DNA of 64,000 nt, taken from NCBI GenBank assembly GCA_021166835.1, contig JAJPEN010000026.1, forward strand, positions 124,001 to 188,000, written 5' to 3'. How positions within the stretch are numbered: the first letter of the stretch is position 1; each line of letters starts with the position of its first letter. Below the pieces are notes generated by a model. The model saw only the letters and a program-made list of their open reading frames with translations. It ran no database searches and was not told the DNA's origin. The position numbers were made by a program, and so were the translations under genes. Shown here piece after piece: positions 48,374-57,719 of this stretch. The stretch comes from Burkholderiaceae bacterium (GTDB lineage: Bacteria; Pseudomonadota; Gammaproteobacteria; Burkholderiales; Burkholderiaceae).

Positions 48374-49489
48374 ATGCGAATTGGCGTTCCCGCGGAAACC
48401 CGCGCCGGCGAAGCACGCGTGGCCGCTACGGCGGAAACCGTGAAGAAGCTGGCCGCCGGCGGCCATCAGCTGCTCGTCGAGCACGATGCGGGCCTCGCCG
48501 CGAGCCAGACCGACGAGGCCTACACCGCTGCCGGCGCCACCATCGTGAATGCCGCCGAGGCGCTGGGCGCCGAGATGGTGTTGAAGGTGCGTGCGCCGTC
48601 ACCCGACGAATTGCGCGCGATGCGCGCGGGCAGCACGCTCGTCGGCATGCTCGATCCCTTCGACAGGGAGGGGCTGCAGCGGCTGTGCGACGCCGGACTC
48701 ACCGCCTTCGCGCTCGAGGCTGCGCCGCGCACCACGCGTGCGCAGAGCATGGACGTGCTGTCCTCGCAGGCGAACATCGCCGGCTACAAGGCGGTGATGC
48801 TCGCGGCCAACGCCTACCAGCGCTTCTTCCCGATGCTGATGACGGCCGCCGGCACGGTGAAGGCCGCGCGCGTCGTCGTGCTCGGCGCCGGCGTCGCCGG
48901 CCTGCAGGCGATCGCCACCGCCAAGCGGCTGGGCGCGGTCATCGAGGCCTCCGACGTGCGCCCGGCGGTGAAGGAGCAGATCGAATCGCTCGGCGCGAAG
49001 TTCATCGACGTGCCCTACGAAACCGATGAGGAGCGCGAGATCGCGCAGGGCGTCGGCGGCTACGCGCGCCCGATGCCCGAGAGCTGGATGAGGCGCCAGT
49101 CCGCGCTGGTTGCCAAGCGCATCGAGCAGGCCGACGTCGTCATCACCACCGCGCTCATTCCGGGGCGCAAGGCGCCGGTGCTCGTCACCGAGGAAATGGT
49201 GCGCTCGATGAAGGCGGGCTCGGTCGTCGTCGACCTCGCCGTCGAGCAGGGCGGCAACTGCCCGCTGAGCGAAGCCGGACGCACCGTCGTCAAGCACGGC
49301 GTCACGATCGTCGGCGAGACGAACCTGCCGGCGAAGGTCGCTGCCGACGCGTCGGCGCTGTACGCGCGCAACGTATTCGACTTCCTGAAGCTCGTCGTCA
49401 CGAAGGAAGGCACGCTGAACATCGATCTCGAAGACGACATCGTGAAGGCCTGCCTGATGTGCCGTGACGGCCGGCTGCTGCGCAGCTGA
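48374..49489 (+). CDS. pntAa: NAD(P) transhydrogenase subunit alpha part 1 (NAD(H)-binding)
   Basis: 371 residues, soluble domain I. MRIGVPAETRAGEARVAATA, VLGAGVAGLQAIATAKRLGA (Rossmann), ASDVRPAVKEQIESLGAKF and the mobile loop KAPVLVTEEMVRSMKAGSVV. Binds NAD(H) and exchanges hydride with domain III of PntB. Starts a three-gene pnt operon, the split-alpha arrangement seen in Rhodospirillum and many betaproteobacteria. Confidence 0.95.
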   Translation: MRIGVPAETRAGEARVAATAETVKKLAAGGHQLLVEHDAGLAASQTDEAYTAAGATIVNAAEALGAEMVLKVRAPSPDELRAMRAGSTLVGMLDPFDREGLQRLCDAGLTAFALEAAPRTTRAQSMDVLSSQANIAGYKAVMLAANAYQRFFPMLMTAAGTVKAARVVVLGAGVAGLQAIATAKRLGAVIEASDVRPAVKEQIESLGAKFIDVPYETDEEREIAQGVGGYARPMPESWMRRQSALVAKRIEQADVVITTALIPGRKAPVLVTEEMVRSMKAGSVVVDLAVEQGGNCPLSEAGRTVVKHGVTIVGETNLPAKVAADASALYARNVFDFLKLVVTKEGTLNIDLEDDIVKACLMCRDGRLLRS

Positions 49490-49518
49490 CCGACGATCCA
49501 CCCCAACGACTGCCACCC

Positions 49519-49836
49519 ATGGAAGCGATCTCGCCCACCGTCATCAATCTCACGATCTTCGTGCTCGCGGTCTACGTCGGCTACCACGTCGTCTGGAACG
49601 TCACGCCGGCGCTGCATACGCCGTTGATGGCGGTGACGAACGCGATCTCGGCGATCGTCATCGTCGGCGCGATGCTCGCGGCGGCGCTCACCGACACGGC
49701 GCTCGGCAAGTTCATGGGCGTGGCGGCAGTCGCGCTCGCGTCGGTGAACGTGTTCGGCGGCTTCCTCGTCACGCGCCGGATGCTCGAGATGTTCCGCAAG
49801 AAGGAACCGAAGGCGCGCGCGGGAGCCGCCAAATGA
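49519..49836 (+). CDS. pntAb: NAD(P) transhydrogenase subunit alpha part 2 (membrane)
   Basis: 105 residues, three membrane helices (about 8-26, 34-56, 62-84) with NLTIFVLAVYVGYHVVWNV and ALHTPLMAVTNAISAIVIVG, the conserved proton-channel part. Its stop overlaps the pntB start (ATGA). Confidence 0.95.
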   Translation: MEAISPTVINLTIFVLAVYVGYHVVWNVTPALHTPLMAVTNAISAIVIVGAMLAAALTDTALGKFMGVAAVALASVNVFGGFLVTRRMLEMFRKKEPKARAGAAK

Positions 49837-51257
49837 GCCTGAACACGGTCGTCCTGCTGTATCTCGTCGCCTCGGTCTGCTTCATCCAGGCGCTCAAGGG
49901 GCTGTCGCACCCGACCACCTCGCGCCGCGGCAACACCTTCGGCATGGTCGGCATGGCGATCGCCGTGCTCACCACGCTCGCGCTGCTCGCGCAACTGGGC
50001 GCAACCGGTCTGGGCTACTTCTGGATCGCGCTCGGCGTGGCTATCGGCGGCATCTTCGGCGCCGTGCTCGCGCAGCGCGTCGAGATGACGAAGATGCCCG
50101 AACTGGTCGCCTTCATGCACTCGATGATCGGCCTGGCCGCGGTGTTCATCGCGATCGCCGCGGTGGCCGAGCCGTGGGCCTTCAACATCGTGGCGCGCGG
50201 CGAGCCGATCCCGAGGGGCAACCGGCTCGAGCTGTTCATCGGCACCTTCGTCGGCGCGATCACCTTCTCCGGATCGGTGATCGCCTTCGGCAAGCTGTCG
50301 GGCAAGTACAGGTTCCGCCTGTTCCAGGGCGCGCCGGTCGTCTTTCCCGGCCAGCACCTGCTGAACCTCGTGCTCGCGCTGGTGATGGTCGGCTTCGGCC
50401 TGTGGTTCTTCTTCACGCAGCAGTGGACGCCGTTCTGGCTGATGACGATCCTCGCCTTCGTGCTCGGCGTGCTGATCATCATCCCGATCGGCGGCGCCGA
50501 CATGCCCGTCGTCGTGTCGATGCTCAACAGCTACTCCGGCTGGGCAGCGGCCGGCATCGGCTTCTCGCTGCAGAACAGCATGCTGATCATCGCGGGCTCG
50601 CTGGTCGGCTCCTCGGGCGCGATCCTGTCGTACATCATGTGCCGCGCGATGAACCGCTCGTTCTTCAACGTGATCCTCGGCGGCTTCGGCGGCGAGACGA
50701 ACGCGGCCGGAGCGGCGGGCAGCACGGAGCAGCGCCCGGTGAAATCCGGCTCGCCCGACGACGCGGCCTTCCTGATGAGCAATGCCGACAGCGTCATCAT
50801 CGTTCCCGGCTACGGCCTGGCGGTGGCGCGCGCCCAGCATCCGCTGAAGGAACTCACCGACAAGCTGATCGAGCGCGGCGTCAGCGTGAAATACGCGATC
50901 CATCCGGTGGCCGGCCGCATGCCCGGCCACATGAACGTGCTGCTCGCCGAAGCCGAGGTGCCCTACGACCAGGTCTTCGAGATGGAGGACATCAACCCCG
51001 AGTTCGGCGACACCGACGTCGTGCTCGTGCTCGGCGCCAACGACGTCGTCAACCCGGCGGCGAAGGATCCGAAGTCGCCGATCGCCGGCATGCCGATCCT
51101 CGAGGCGTACAAGGCAAGGCAGGTCATCGTCAACAAGCGCTCCATGGCCTCGGGCTACGCCGGGCTCGACAACGAGCTGTTCTACATGGACAAGACGATG
51201 ATGGTGTTCGGCGACGCGAAGAAGGTCGTCGAAGAGATGTCCAAGGCGATCGAGTAG
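49833..51257 (+). CDS. pntB: NAD(P) transhydrogenase subunit beta
   Basis: 474 residues. About nine membrane helices with GGADMPVVVSMLNSYSGWAA, then the NADP(H)-binding domain III with VIIVPGYGLAVARAQHPLKE, HPVAGRMPGHMNVLLAEA and VVLVLGANDVVNPAA. Couples proton entry to hydride transfer from NADH to NADP+, supplying NADPH. Confidence 0.97.
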   Translation: MSLNTVVLLYLVASVCFIQALKGLSHPTTSRRGNTFGMVGMAIAVLTTLALLAQLGATGLGYFWIALGVAIGGIFGAVLAQRVEMTKMPELVAFMHSMIGLAAVFIAIAAVAEPWAFNIVARGEPIPRGNRLELFIGTFVGAITFSGSVIAFGKLSGKYRFRLFQGAPVVFPGQHLLNLVLALVMVGFGLWFFFTQQWTPFWLMTILAFVLGVLIIIPIGGADMPVVVSMLNSYSGWAAAGIGFSLQNSMLIIAGSLVGSSGAILSYIMCRAMNRSFFNVILGGFGGETNAAGAAGSTEQRPVKSGSPDDAAFLMSNADSVIIVPGYGLAVARAQHPLKELTDKLIERGVSVKYAIHPVAGRMPGHMNVLLAEAEVPYDQVFEMEDINPEFGDTDVVLVLGANDVVNPAAKDPKSPIAGMPILEAYKARQVIVNKRSMASGYAGLDNELFYMDKTMMVFGDAKKVVEEMSKAIE

Positions 51258-51292
51258 CGCAGCCGGAGCCGGCAAGAGGAGCAGAAAGCGCG

Positions 51293-51667
51293 ATGGCAGA
51301 CCCCGCCCGCCGCGACATGGTCGTCGACACGATCGACCCGCGCGATCCGCGCGAAGCCTCGCTGCGCGGCTACGCGATGTTCGGCTACGCGATGCATCTG
51401 CTCGGGCTGTTCACCATCGTCGGCTTCGTCGTCGGGCTGATCCTCGCGTACATCAAGCGCGACGACGCGCGCGGCACGATCTACGAGTCGCACTTCCGCT
51501 GGCAGACGCGCTCGTTCTGGTGGTTCGTGCTGTGGTTCGCGCTGCTGCTCGTGCCCACGCTGCTCACCATCGGCTTCGTGCCGTTCTTCGTCGTGGCGCA
51601 GGTGTGGTTCGCGTACCGGATGATCAAGGGGTGGCTGCGGGTGGCGGACCGGCGTCCGGTGTCCTGA
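51293..51667 (+). CDS. DUF4870-like membrane protein
   Basis: 124 residues, three hydrophobic helices (about 26-52, 73-92, 94-112) with YIKRDDARGTIYESHFRWQT between the first two, a pattern of small Tic20/DUF4870-like proteins of unknown function. 35 bp after pntB with AGAGGAG upstream, so possibly co-transcribed. No known link to transhydrogenase. Confidence 0.75.
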   Translation: MADPARRDMVVDTIDPRDPREASLRGYAMFGYAMHLLGLFTIVGFVVGLILAYIKRDDARGTIYESHFRWQTRSFWWFVLWFALLLVPTLLTIGFVPFFVVAQVWFAYRMIKGWLRVADRRPVS

Positions 51668-51675
51668 GGGAATTC

Positions 51676-52392
51676 ATGCATCTACCGCCTGAACGACCCG
51701 GGCGTCGACGCCTGCTCGTCGGCGCCGCAGCCGCCGTGCTGCTGCCCGGCTGCGCAACGCAGCGCTTCGAGCCGCCGCCCGCGGGCAACCTGTCGGCCGT
51801 TGCCCCGCGCGTCGGACAACAGTGGCGCTATGCCGAGATCGACCTGTATCGCGGAACGCGGCGCTCGGAGCTGACCGCACGCTGCGTCGAGTCCGGCGCA
51901 CAGGGCATCCGCATCGCGCTCGCCGAGTCGGACGGCAAGCCGCGCGACGACGAGATCTGGGCCGACGCCTCGCGCATCGTCCAGGAACCGTCGTACGACA
52001 TCACGCAGCATTTCGAGCAGCCCGTGCCGATGCTGCCGATTCCGCTGGCCGCCGGCGTGTCTTCCCGCACGTCCACCTACTACCGCACGCAGGCCAGCCC
52101 CGACTTCCCGCTGTGGTGGGGCGACTGGCTCGTCGCGCCTGGCTGGCAGCGCCTGCGCGTGCCGGCCGGCGAATTCCTCGCGCTGCGCGTCGACCGGACG
52201 ATCCGCTTTCGTCACTCGGACATCTGGCGCGACGACTGCCGCCGCTGGGACACCGCCTGGTACGTGCCCGAGCTGCGGCGCTGGGCGATGCGCGAATGGA
52301 CCGGGCAGTGGCTGATGCCGGACGGGCCCCAGCGCACCGTGGTGTACGAGGATCGGGTGCGCTGGGAATTGCTCGACTGGCGGACGGGCTGA
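51676..52392 (+). CDS. Hypothetical lipoprotein
   Basis: 238 residues. Arg-rich n-region, hydrophobic core and lipobox (VLLPGC, Cys26) mark a lipoprotein. The mature part (VGQQWRYAEIDLYRGTRRSE, EFLALRVDRTIRFRHSDIWR, TAWYVPELRRWAMREW) looks beta-rich with many Trp and Arg; I do not recognise the family. GAGGGA precedes the ATG by 5 nt. It starts 8 bp after the DUF4870-like gene and converges on pilE with a 4-bp gap. Confidence 0.72.
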   Translation: MHLPPERPGRRRLLVGAAAAVLLPGCATQRFEPPPAGNLSAVAPRVGQQWRYAEIDLYRGTRRSELTARCVESGAQGIRIALAESDGKPRDDEIWADASRIVQEPSYDITQHFEQPVPMLPIPLAAGVSSRTSTYYRTQASPDFPLWWGDWLVAPGWQRLRVPAGEFLALRVDRTIRFRHSDIWRDDCRRWDTAWYVPELRRWAMREWTGQWLMPDGPQRTVVYEDRVRWELLDWRTG

Positions 52393-52396
52393 CCGA

Positions 52397-52834
52397 TTAC
52401 CAGCAGACGCCCAGCGCTGCGGCGCCGCTCCTTCCGCGCACACCGAGCTGATCGAGCGTGAGGTTGCCGCAGTCGGGGTCGGTGTGTCCGTTGGCGGGCG
52501 TGGCGGTGAGCGTGAAGGTCGCTCCGCCGCCTGCGATCGCGATCGTGTAGGCGGCCCTCCCCGCGTTCTCTCCCGAGAACGTGCGTGCGCCGGCTGTCGC
52601 CAGCGCCACGGGGTATGCGTTGTGCGTCGTGAAGTAGCGTTCGAGCGACTGTGCCGCGTCCAGCAGCGCCGCCTTGCCCTCGGCGCGCCTGGAGCGCACG
52701 ACGAAATCGCGATAGCTCGGATAGGCAATGCTGGCCAGGATCGCGACGACGACCACGGCGATCATCAGCTCGAGCAGGGTGAAGCCGCGCGAGCGGCGCT
52801 GCCGACCCGTTCCCATCCCGTTTCTCCCCTTCAT
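52397..52834 (-). CDS. pilE: Type IV pilin-like protein, PilE-type minor pilin
   Basis: 145 residues. Prepilin leader of 17 residues cut at RSRG-FTLLELM, with Glu at mature position 5 and the hydrophobic helix VVVVAILASIAYPSYRDFVV. Two cysteines near the end (DCGNLTL and LGVCW) could form the C-terminal disulfide loop. Last gene of the fimT-pilVWX-pilY1-pilE operon; in this setting it is a minor pilin, not necessarily the major subunit. Confidence 0.9.
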   Translation of the reverse strand: MKGRNGMGTGRQRRSRGFTLLELMIAVVVVAILASIAYPSYRDFVVRSRRAEGKAALLDAAQSLERYFTTHNAYPVALATAGARTFSGENAGRAAYTIAIAGGGATFTLTATPANGHTDPDCGNLTLDQLGVRGRSGAAALGVCW

Positions 52835-52862
52835 CGCCGCTCTCCGCGTCCGCCGCCGATTC

Positions 52863-55800
52863 TCATCGCTTGACGATCTCGCGCCACGAAAGCCTGCCGC
52901 GCGAGCCGCCGATCGACTCGGCCACCGATTCGACGCCGCCCGACGAACCGCTCGAGACCTTGAACTCCTTCGGCGAGCCGGAAGTTCCGGGCGGCGAGCC
53001 CGCGATCACCGTCGGCATCGGCGTGATGCCCACGCGCGAGCGTCGCCCGCTGACGGCGACCAGCACGCCGGTGCTCGGATGCGCCACGAGGTCCGCATTC
53101 GAGAACATTCCGTCGTTGTCCAGATCGAAGGGAGAGCTGGGCAGGCGTGCGCCGCTCACCGCGTCCAGCTCCATCAGCCAGCTCGTTCCGCCCTTGTCGC
53201 ACGGACTCGTCGAAGGAATCAGCGTCGGGAACACGACGCGCCCGAAGCGGATCTGCGGCGGATAGACGACGCGCTCGCCGGTTTCGGCCAGCGGCGTTCC
53301 GGCCTGCGGGAAGTCGAGGTACCAGCCGCGCTTCGTGCCCCAGTCGACGAGGTTGTCGGAGGTGACGCGCACCACCGAGCTGCCGACGACGCGCTCGGCG
53401 AGCACCGTCTGCTGCTCGAGGCTCGCGCGCCCGGCCACCGCGGCGCCCTTGTCCCAGATGCCGTAGAAGCTCTGGCGCTGGTACGGCGGCGACGGATCGG
53501 CCGGCTCGACGTAACTGCCGGTGCCGAAGAGCACGAGGTAGCCGCCCAGGGGATGGCGCATCACCTCGACCGACGCGGTGATCGGCTGCGCTGTCCCGCC
53601 GGGATCCTTCGCCTGGAACAACGGCGAGCCGCCGTTGGCAACGGTCCACGAGCCGGGCGACGTCGAACTCACGTCGAACTTCCACAGGTTGCCCTGCAGG
53701 TCGCCGGCATACACGTAGTCGACCTTCCCGTCGGCGTCGACGTCGGCCGGGAACGGATTCGCCAGCCCGTTCGGCTGGGCGGTGGAGCCGGCGCTCGTCA
53801 CCAGCTTCACGTAATGCGTCCCCAACGTCCACGTGCGGCTGCCCGGCGCGCGGTCGAGGAACAGGATGAACAGCGCCGCGCGCCCCGTGGCGCTCTGGTG
53901 GGTGTCATCGAGGTCGCCGTTGTGGTTGTTGTAGCCGTTGCTGACGATCACCGCCCACTTGCCGTTGGCCATCTGCACGATCTGCGGCTGACCGAAGGTG
54001 AAGCCCAGATCGGGATCGTCCGCTTCGGTGAACTCCCACAGCACCTTCGACGACGCGCTCGCCTCGTCTACCGCGGTCGGGTCGGTGACGTCGAGCGCGA
54101 ACAGCCCCTGCCCGCCCGCGCCCAGGCCGCCCACCAGCACCGTCGACCAGCTGCCGTTGACGATCGCGTCTCCCACCGCCGGCGTCCCGTCGACGTAGTA
54201 GCGGTGCGAGTAGGCCTGGTCGGTCAGGTGCGAGATCTTGTCGTAGACCGACGAGGGCATGTACGCGAACAGTTCCTTGCCGGCATCGGCGCCGCTCGCG
54301 CGAAACGCGTGCAGCATGCCGTCGTTCGCGCCGACGTAGATCACCGGCTCGCGCGAGATGTGGTTCTGGCGGAACTGCGCGTAGTTGTTCTGCCAGTATC
54401 CGGCGCTCGGCGCGCCGACGTACTGCGGGTTCGAGTTGACGATGTCGCCGAGTTTCGAAACCGGCCGGCGGCGGAACTTGCCGGCCGATGTTCCCTCGTC
54501 GGTGGCGTCGCCGCGCATCCATGCCAGGCGCGCCGCGCCCTTGCCGTCGTTCGCCTTGGCGCTGTTCGTGTCCAGCGCGGTCTGCTGCGCCGTGGACAGG
54601 CTCGCCCACGAGAACGGAACCCCCGCGCTCGCCGCCGTCGGATCGGTGTTCCAGGTGAGGATCTGCCGGCTCGCCGGCGCCTGCGCGTTGATCCGCTGCC
54701 CGGAATCCCAGTCGGGCGTCGGCGAGATATTGCCGTTGAAGTCGATCGGATACGACAGCAGCTGTCCGCTCCAGTCGTTCGAGTTGAAGCGCGCCTGGTA
54801 GACCTTCGATCCGGTGTTCAGCGACGTGGAGTTGGTCGCCACCGACGAGGCCGACGAGGTGGCGAGAATCGCGATGAAGGCGCGATCGAGCGCCGACTCC
54901 AGCGCGAGCGGATTGGCGACGAAGAAGTAGTTGTCGGGAATGCCGTCGGGCACCGGCAGGCCGTTGGCGTCGCGCACGTCCCATTCCTCGGTCTTGTCGG
55001 GAATGCCGTTGCCGCTGCCGGCTTCGACGAAGCCGCCGTACTTGGCCGCATAGAAGAGCGGGTCCTCGAGCGACCTGGCGACCGTCGACCCCAACGAATA
55101 GGTGACGCTGGTCGGCGCGTCGTTGACGTTGCAGGGCGAGCAGCCGAGCACGCCGGTGGGATCGGTGAAACGGAAATTCTCGATCCCCGAGTGGAAATGC
55201 GCGCCGTCCTTCGTCGTGCCGCTGATCGCGTAGCCGAAGCCCTGCGCGGTGTTCGTCGATTCCGAGATGACGTCGGTGGTCACCTTGACGGTCTTCGCAT
55301 CCGCGTCGAGCTCGTACTCGATGATGCCCCAGACGTCCTGGTCGTAGTCGCCGCCCTGTTCGGAGTCCTCCCAGTTGACGTAGACCTTGCCGCTCACCTT
55401 GTTGCCGACGACGGTCTGCGACACGATCTTCATGTCGACGAGCGCACCGCCGCCCATGCCGGAGACGCCCAGGTCGAGGCGGTAGATCGGCTGGATCACG
55501 ACCTCGGGGCTGCCGGCCAGTCCGGGCACTCGCACGCGCAGCGTCGGCACGTTCGTGGCGAGCTGCACGCCGTACGTGGTCACCTTCAGCGAACGGGTGT
55601 CGTCGAAGGGAACCGAAGCGAGGTCCGAGCGTATCCGGTTCGTCTTCGCGTAGTGCGCCAGGCCGGGCATCAGGTAGCTGCCGGCGACGGTCGGGCCTTC
55701 CGGGCAGATTCCGGCGACCGCACCGAGCTCGGTGATCGTCTTGCCGTCGCACAGCTCGTTGTTGCTCGTGCCGTTGCGTCCGATGAACCAGTCGCCGCCG

Positions 55801-57701
55801 GTGATGCCTTCGAGATCGCCGACCCTGTTCGTCACGCTGCGCGCCGTCTTCGCCGCGCCGCCGAGATCGGCGAGCGTAGTCGCGGCGAGGTCCGAGTCGT
55901 AGGAAGACACGCTGGCGTTGAATGCCAGCACGTTCAGCGGCGAGCAGTAATTGTTGTTGTCGAGCGGACCCGGGCTCCACGAAGCGCTCGGCAGGCCGAG
56001 CGAAGCGTCCGCCGACCCGGTCGAATACGTGTAGGCCGGTGTAGCCGTCTTCCCGGCGAAATAGCGCAGCGACTCGAAATAGATCTCCGACATCGGGTTG
56101 CCCCAGCTGCGGCAGTTCCCCTCGGAGATGTTGGCCAGCTGCCAGGTGCAGTTGTCGCCGCTCGCGTCGAGATACGTTCCGTCGCCGTAGTCGTATCCCC
56201 AGATGCGCATCCGGTCGAGCGTGTTGACGATTCCCTCCTTGCCGACGCCCAGCAGGGACGACACGAAGGTGCCGTCGGTCGCCGTTTCGACCTCGTCGGA
56301 GAAGACTCCGACGCGCTTGCGCAAAACGCCGCCCGAGATGTTCTTCTGGTAGCTGCCGGTCATCAGCCCGAATTTCATCAGGCCGGGCTCGCCGTAGACC
56401 TGCAGCAGGCCGATCGGCTTGTAGTTGCCGCTCGGGTACTGCTTGCACTTCTCGCTGCCGAGCAGCCCCGGCACGCAGGCCTGCACGCGCACCACGTACT
56501 GCCCGTTGTCGTAGCTCGTGCCGCGGCCGCCCGCGTAGCCGTTGCCCAGCCCGCGTTCGGTCTGGCTGGGATCGACCGTGCCCGAAGCGAGACCGCTCAG
56601 GCTCGCCCGGTTGCCGTTGCTGCGGGTCGCATTCGTGCCGAGCATGCCGGAATCGGAGACGCGGCCGGGATTCGTCGACTCGTCGCGCCACTGGCACTGC
56701 CAGCGTTCGTTCGATGCCCACAGCGAGTAGTCGCCGCGCGCGATGCGCATCACCGGCGGATTCGCATTGCCCTGCGACTTGGCGCTTCCGATCGTCAGGT
56801 TGCAGATCGACACGCCTGCGTCGGTCAGGTTGGTGACCGTCCAGTTGTCCGCGGAACCGGAGCCGACGACGCCGGAAGCGTGGACCTCGATCTCGAAATC
56901 GCCGTCGCAGGTGCCCGATCGCACCGAAGTGACCACGCCCAGCACGTACTTCGAAGCGGACAGCTCGGCGCGGATCTGATCGCCGTAGCACGCCTTCACC
57001 CCGCTGTTGCGGAAGCGGAACTTGCCGGCGCCGATCGACACCGTCTTCTTCTTGCTCCAGTTGCCGGTGTCCGCGCTCTCGGCGGCCCCCGCAGGGGGAC
57101 TGGCGTTGACGCTGAACGGCGTCAGTTTGGCGAGATCCGCGCCCGCGTAGTGCTTGGCCCATGCATGCGCGTCGGTCGGCAGGTAGACGCGTTCGAGGAC
57201 CGTCTCGCTCGACGTATCGGTGGAACGCGTGCCGCCGTACAGCAGCTTGCGCACCGCGTCCATGCGCGCCATCGTCGCCCAGTTCAGGAAGTTGCCGCTC
57301 CACTGGGTGCCATCGGCAGCGCAGTACTTGTTCGCATCGGCGAGCGCGAAAGGTTCGAAGCGCTGCTTGCCGGTGCTGTAGCGGTAGCACTTCTTCGGAT
57401 CGAAATAGCCGTAGTAGTCGATCGAGTGCTTGTACGTCGTCTCGAGCGCGCCGTCGCCGTCGAGGTCCGAATAGTCGTTGTAGGCCTTCTTGTACAGCTG
57501 CTGGTCCTTCGAGATGTCGAGCATGACCAGCGGCGGAATCGCACCGCCCGCGTACAACGGCTTCTGCGCGAGCGTCAGCGCGAAGGAAGGCGCGGCGAAT
57601 CCCTGCAATGCGACGAGGAAGCAGGCGAGCGCGCCCGCGCGGCGCAGCGCCGAAGCCGCCGGAGGGCCGACATGCCGAATGACGTGATCGTTTGCGTTCA
57701 T
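52863..57701 (-). CDS. pilY1: Type IV pilus tip-associated adhesin PilY1
   Basis: 1612 residues. Signal peptide about 1-41 (cut near PSFA-LTLAQKPLY). The N-terminal part includes a calcium-loop-like DLDGDGALE (79-87); the C-terminal part is the PilY1 beta-propeller with VIYVGANDGMLHAFRASGAD, LVGGLGAGGQGLFALDVTDP, and the calcium site DVDADGKVD (1320-1328) preceding YVYAGDLQGNLWKFDV. A third Asp-rich loop DLDNDGMFSNADL starts at 1526, and an RGD lies at 1063-1065. The family acts at the pilus tip in adhesion, twitching and surface sensing, with Ca2+ controlling retraction. Longer than P. aeruginosa PilY1 (about 1161), the extra length being N-terminal. 18 bp after pilX. Confidence 0.93.
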   Translation of the reverse strand: MNANDHVIRHVGPPAASALRRAGALACFLVALQGFAAPSFALTLAQKPLYAGGAIPPLVMLDISKDQQLYKKAYNDYSDLDGDGALETTYKHSIDYYGYFDPKKCYRYSTGKQRFEPFALADANKYCAADGTQWSGNFLNWATMARMDAVRKLLYGGTRSTDTSSETVLERVYLPTDAHAWAKHYAGADLAKLTPFSVNASPPAGAAESADTGNWSKKKTVSIGAGKFRFRNSGVKACYGDQIRAELSASKYVLGVVTSVRSGTCDGDFEIEVHASGVVGSGSADNWTVTNLTDAGVSICNLTIGSAKSQGNANPPVMRIARGDYSLWASNERWQCQWRDESTNPGRVSDSGMLGTNATRSNGNRASLSGLASGTVDPSQTERGLGNGYAGGRGTSYDNGQYVVRVQACVPGLLGSEKCKQYPSGNYKPIGLLQVYGEPGLMKFGLMTGSYQKNISGGVLRKRVGVFSDEVETATDGTFVSSLLGVGKEGIVNTLDRMRIWGYDYGDGTYLDASGDNCTWQLANISEGNCRSWGNPMSEIYFESLRYFAGKTATPAYTYSTGSADASLGLPSASWSPGPLDNNNYCSPLNVLAFNASVSSYDSDLAATTLADLGGAAKTARSVTNRVGDLEGITGGDWFIGRNGTSNNELCDGKTITELGAVAGICPEGPTVAGSYLMPGLAHYAKTNRIRSDLASVPFDDTRSLKVTTYGVQLATNVPTLRVRVPGLAGSPEVVIQPIYRLDLGVSGMGGGALVDMKIVSQTVVGNKVSGKVYVNWEDSEQGGDYDQDVWGIIEYELDADAKTVKVTTDVISESTNTAQGFGYAISGTTKDGAHFHSGIENFRFTDPTGVLGCSPCNVNDAPTSVTYSLGSTVARSLEDPLFYAAKYGGFVEAGSGNGIPDKTEEWDVRDANGLPVPDGIPDNYFFVANPLALESALDRAFIAILATSSASSVATNSTSLNTGSKVYQARFNSNDWSGQLLSYPIDFNGNISPTPDWDSGQRINAQAPASRQILTWNTDPTAASAGVPFSWASLSTAQQTALDTNSAKANDGKGAARLAWMRGDATDEGTSAGKFRRRPVSKLGDIVNSNPQYVGAPSAGYWQNNYAQFRQNHISREPVIYVGANDGMLHAFRASGADAGKELFAYMPSSVYDKISHLTDQAYSHRYYVDGTPAVGDAIVNGSWSTVLVGGLGAGGQGLFALDVTDPTAVDEASASSKVLWEFTEADDPDLGFTFGQPQIVQMANGKWAVIVSNGYNNHNGDLDDTHQSATGRAALFILFLDRAPGSRTWTLGTHYVKLVTSAGSTAQPNGLANPFPADVDADGKVDYVYAGDLQGNLWKFDVSSTSPGSWTVANGGSPLFQAKDPGGTAQPITASVEVMRHPLGGYLVLFGTGSYVEPADPSPPYQRQSFYGIWDKGAAVAGRASLEQQTVLAERVVGSSVVRVTSDNLVDWGTKRGWYLDFPQAGTPLAETGERVVYPPQIRFGRVVFPTLIPSTSPCDKGGTSWLMELDAVSGARLPSSPFDLDNDGMFSNADLVAHPSTGVLVAVSGRRSRVGITPMPTVIAGSPPGTSGSPKEFKVSSGSSGGVESVAESIGGSRGRLSWREIVKR

Positions 57702-57719
57702 CGCCTCGCTCCGCGGCCG

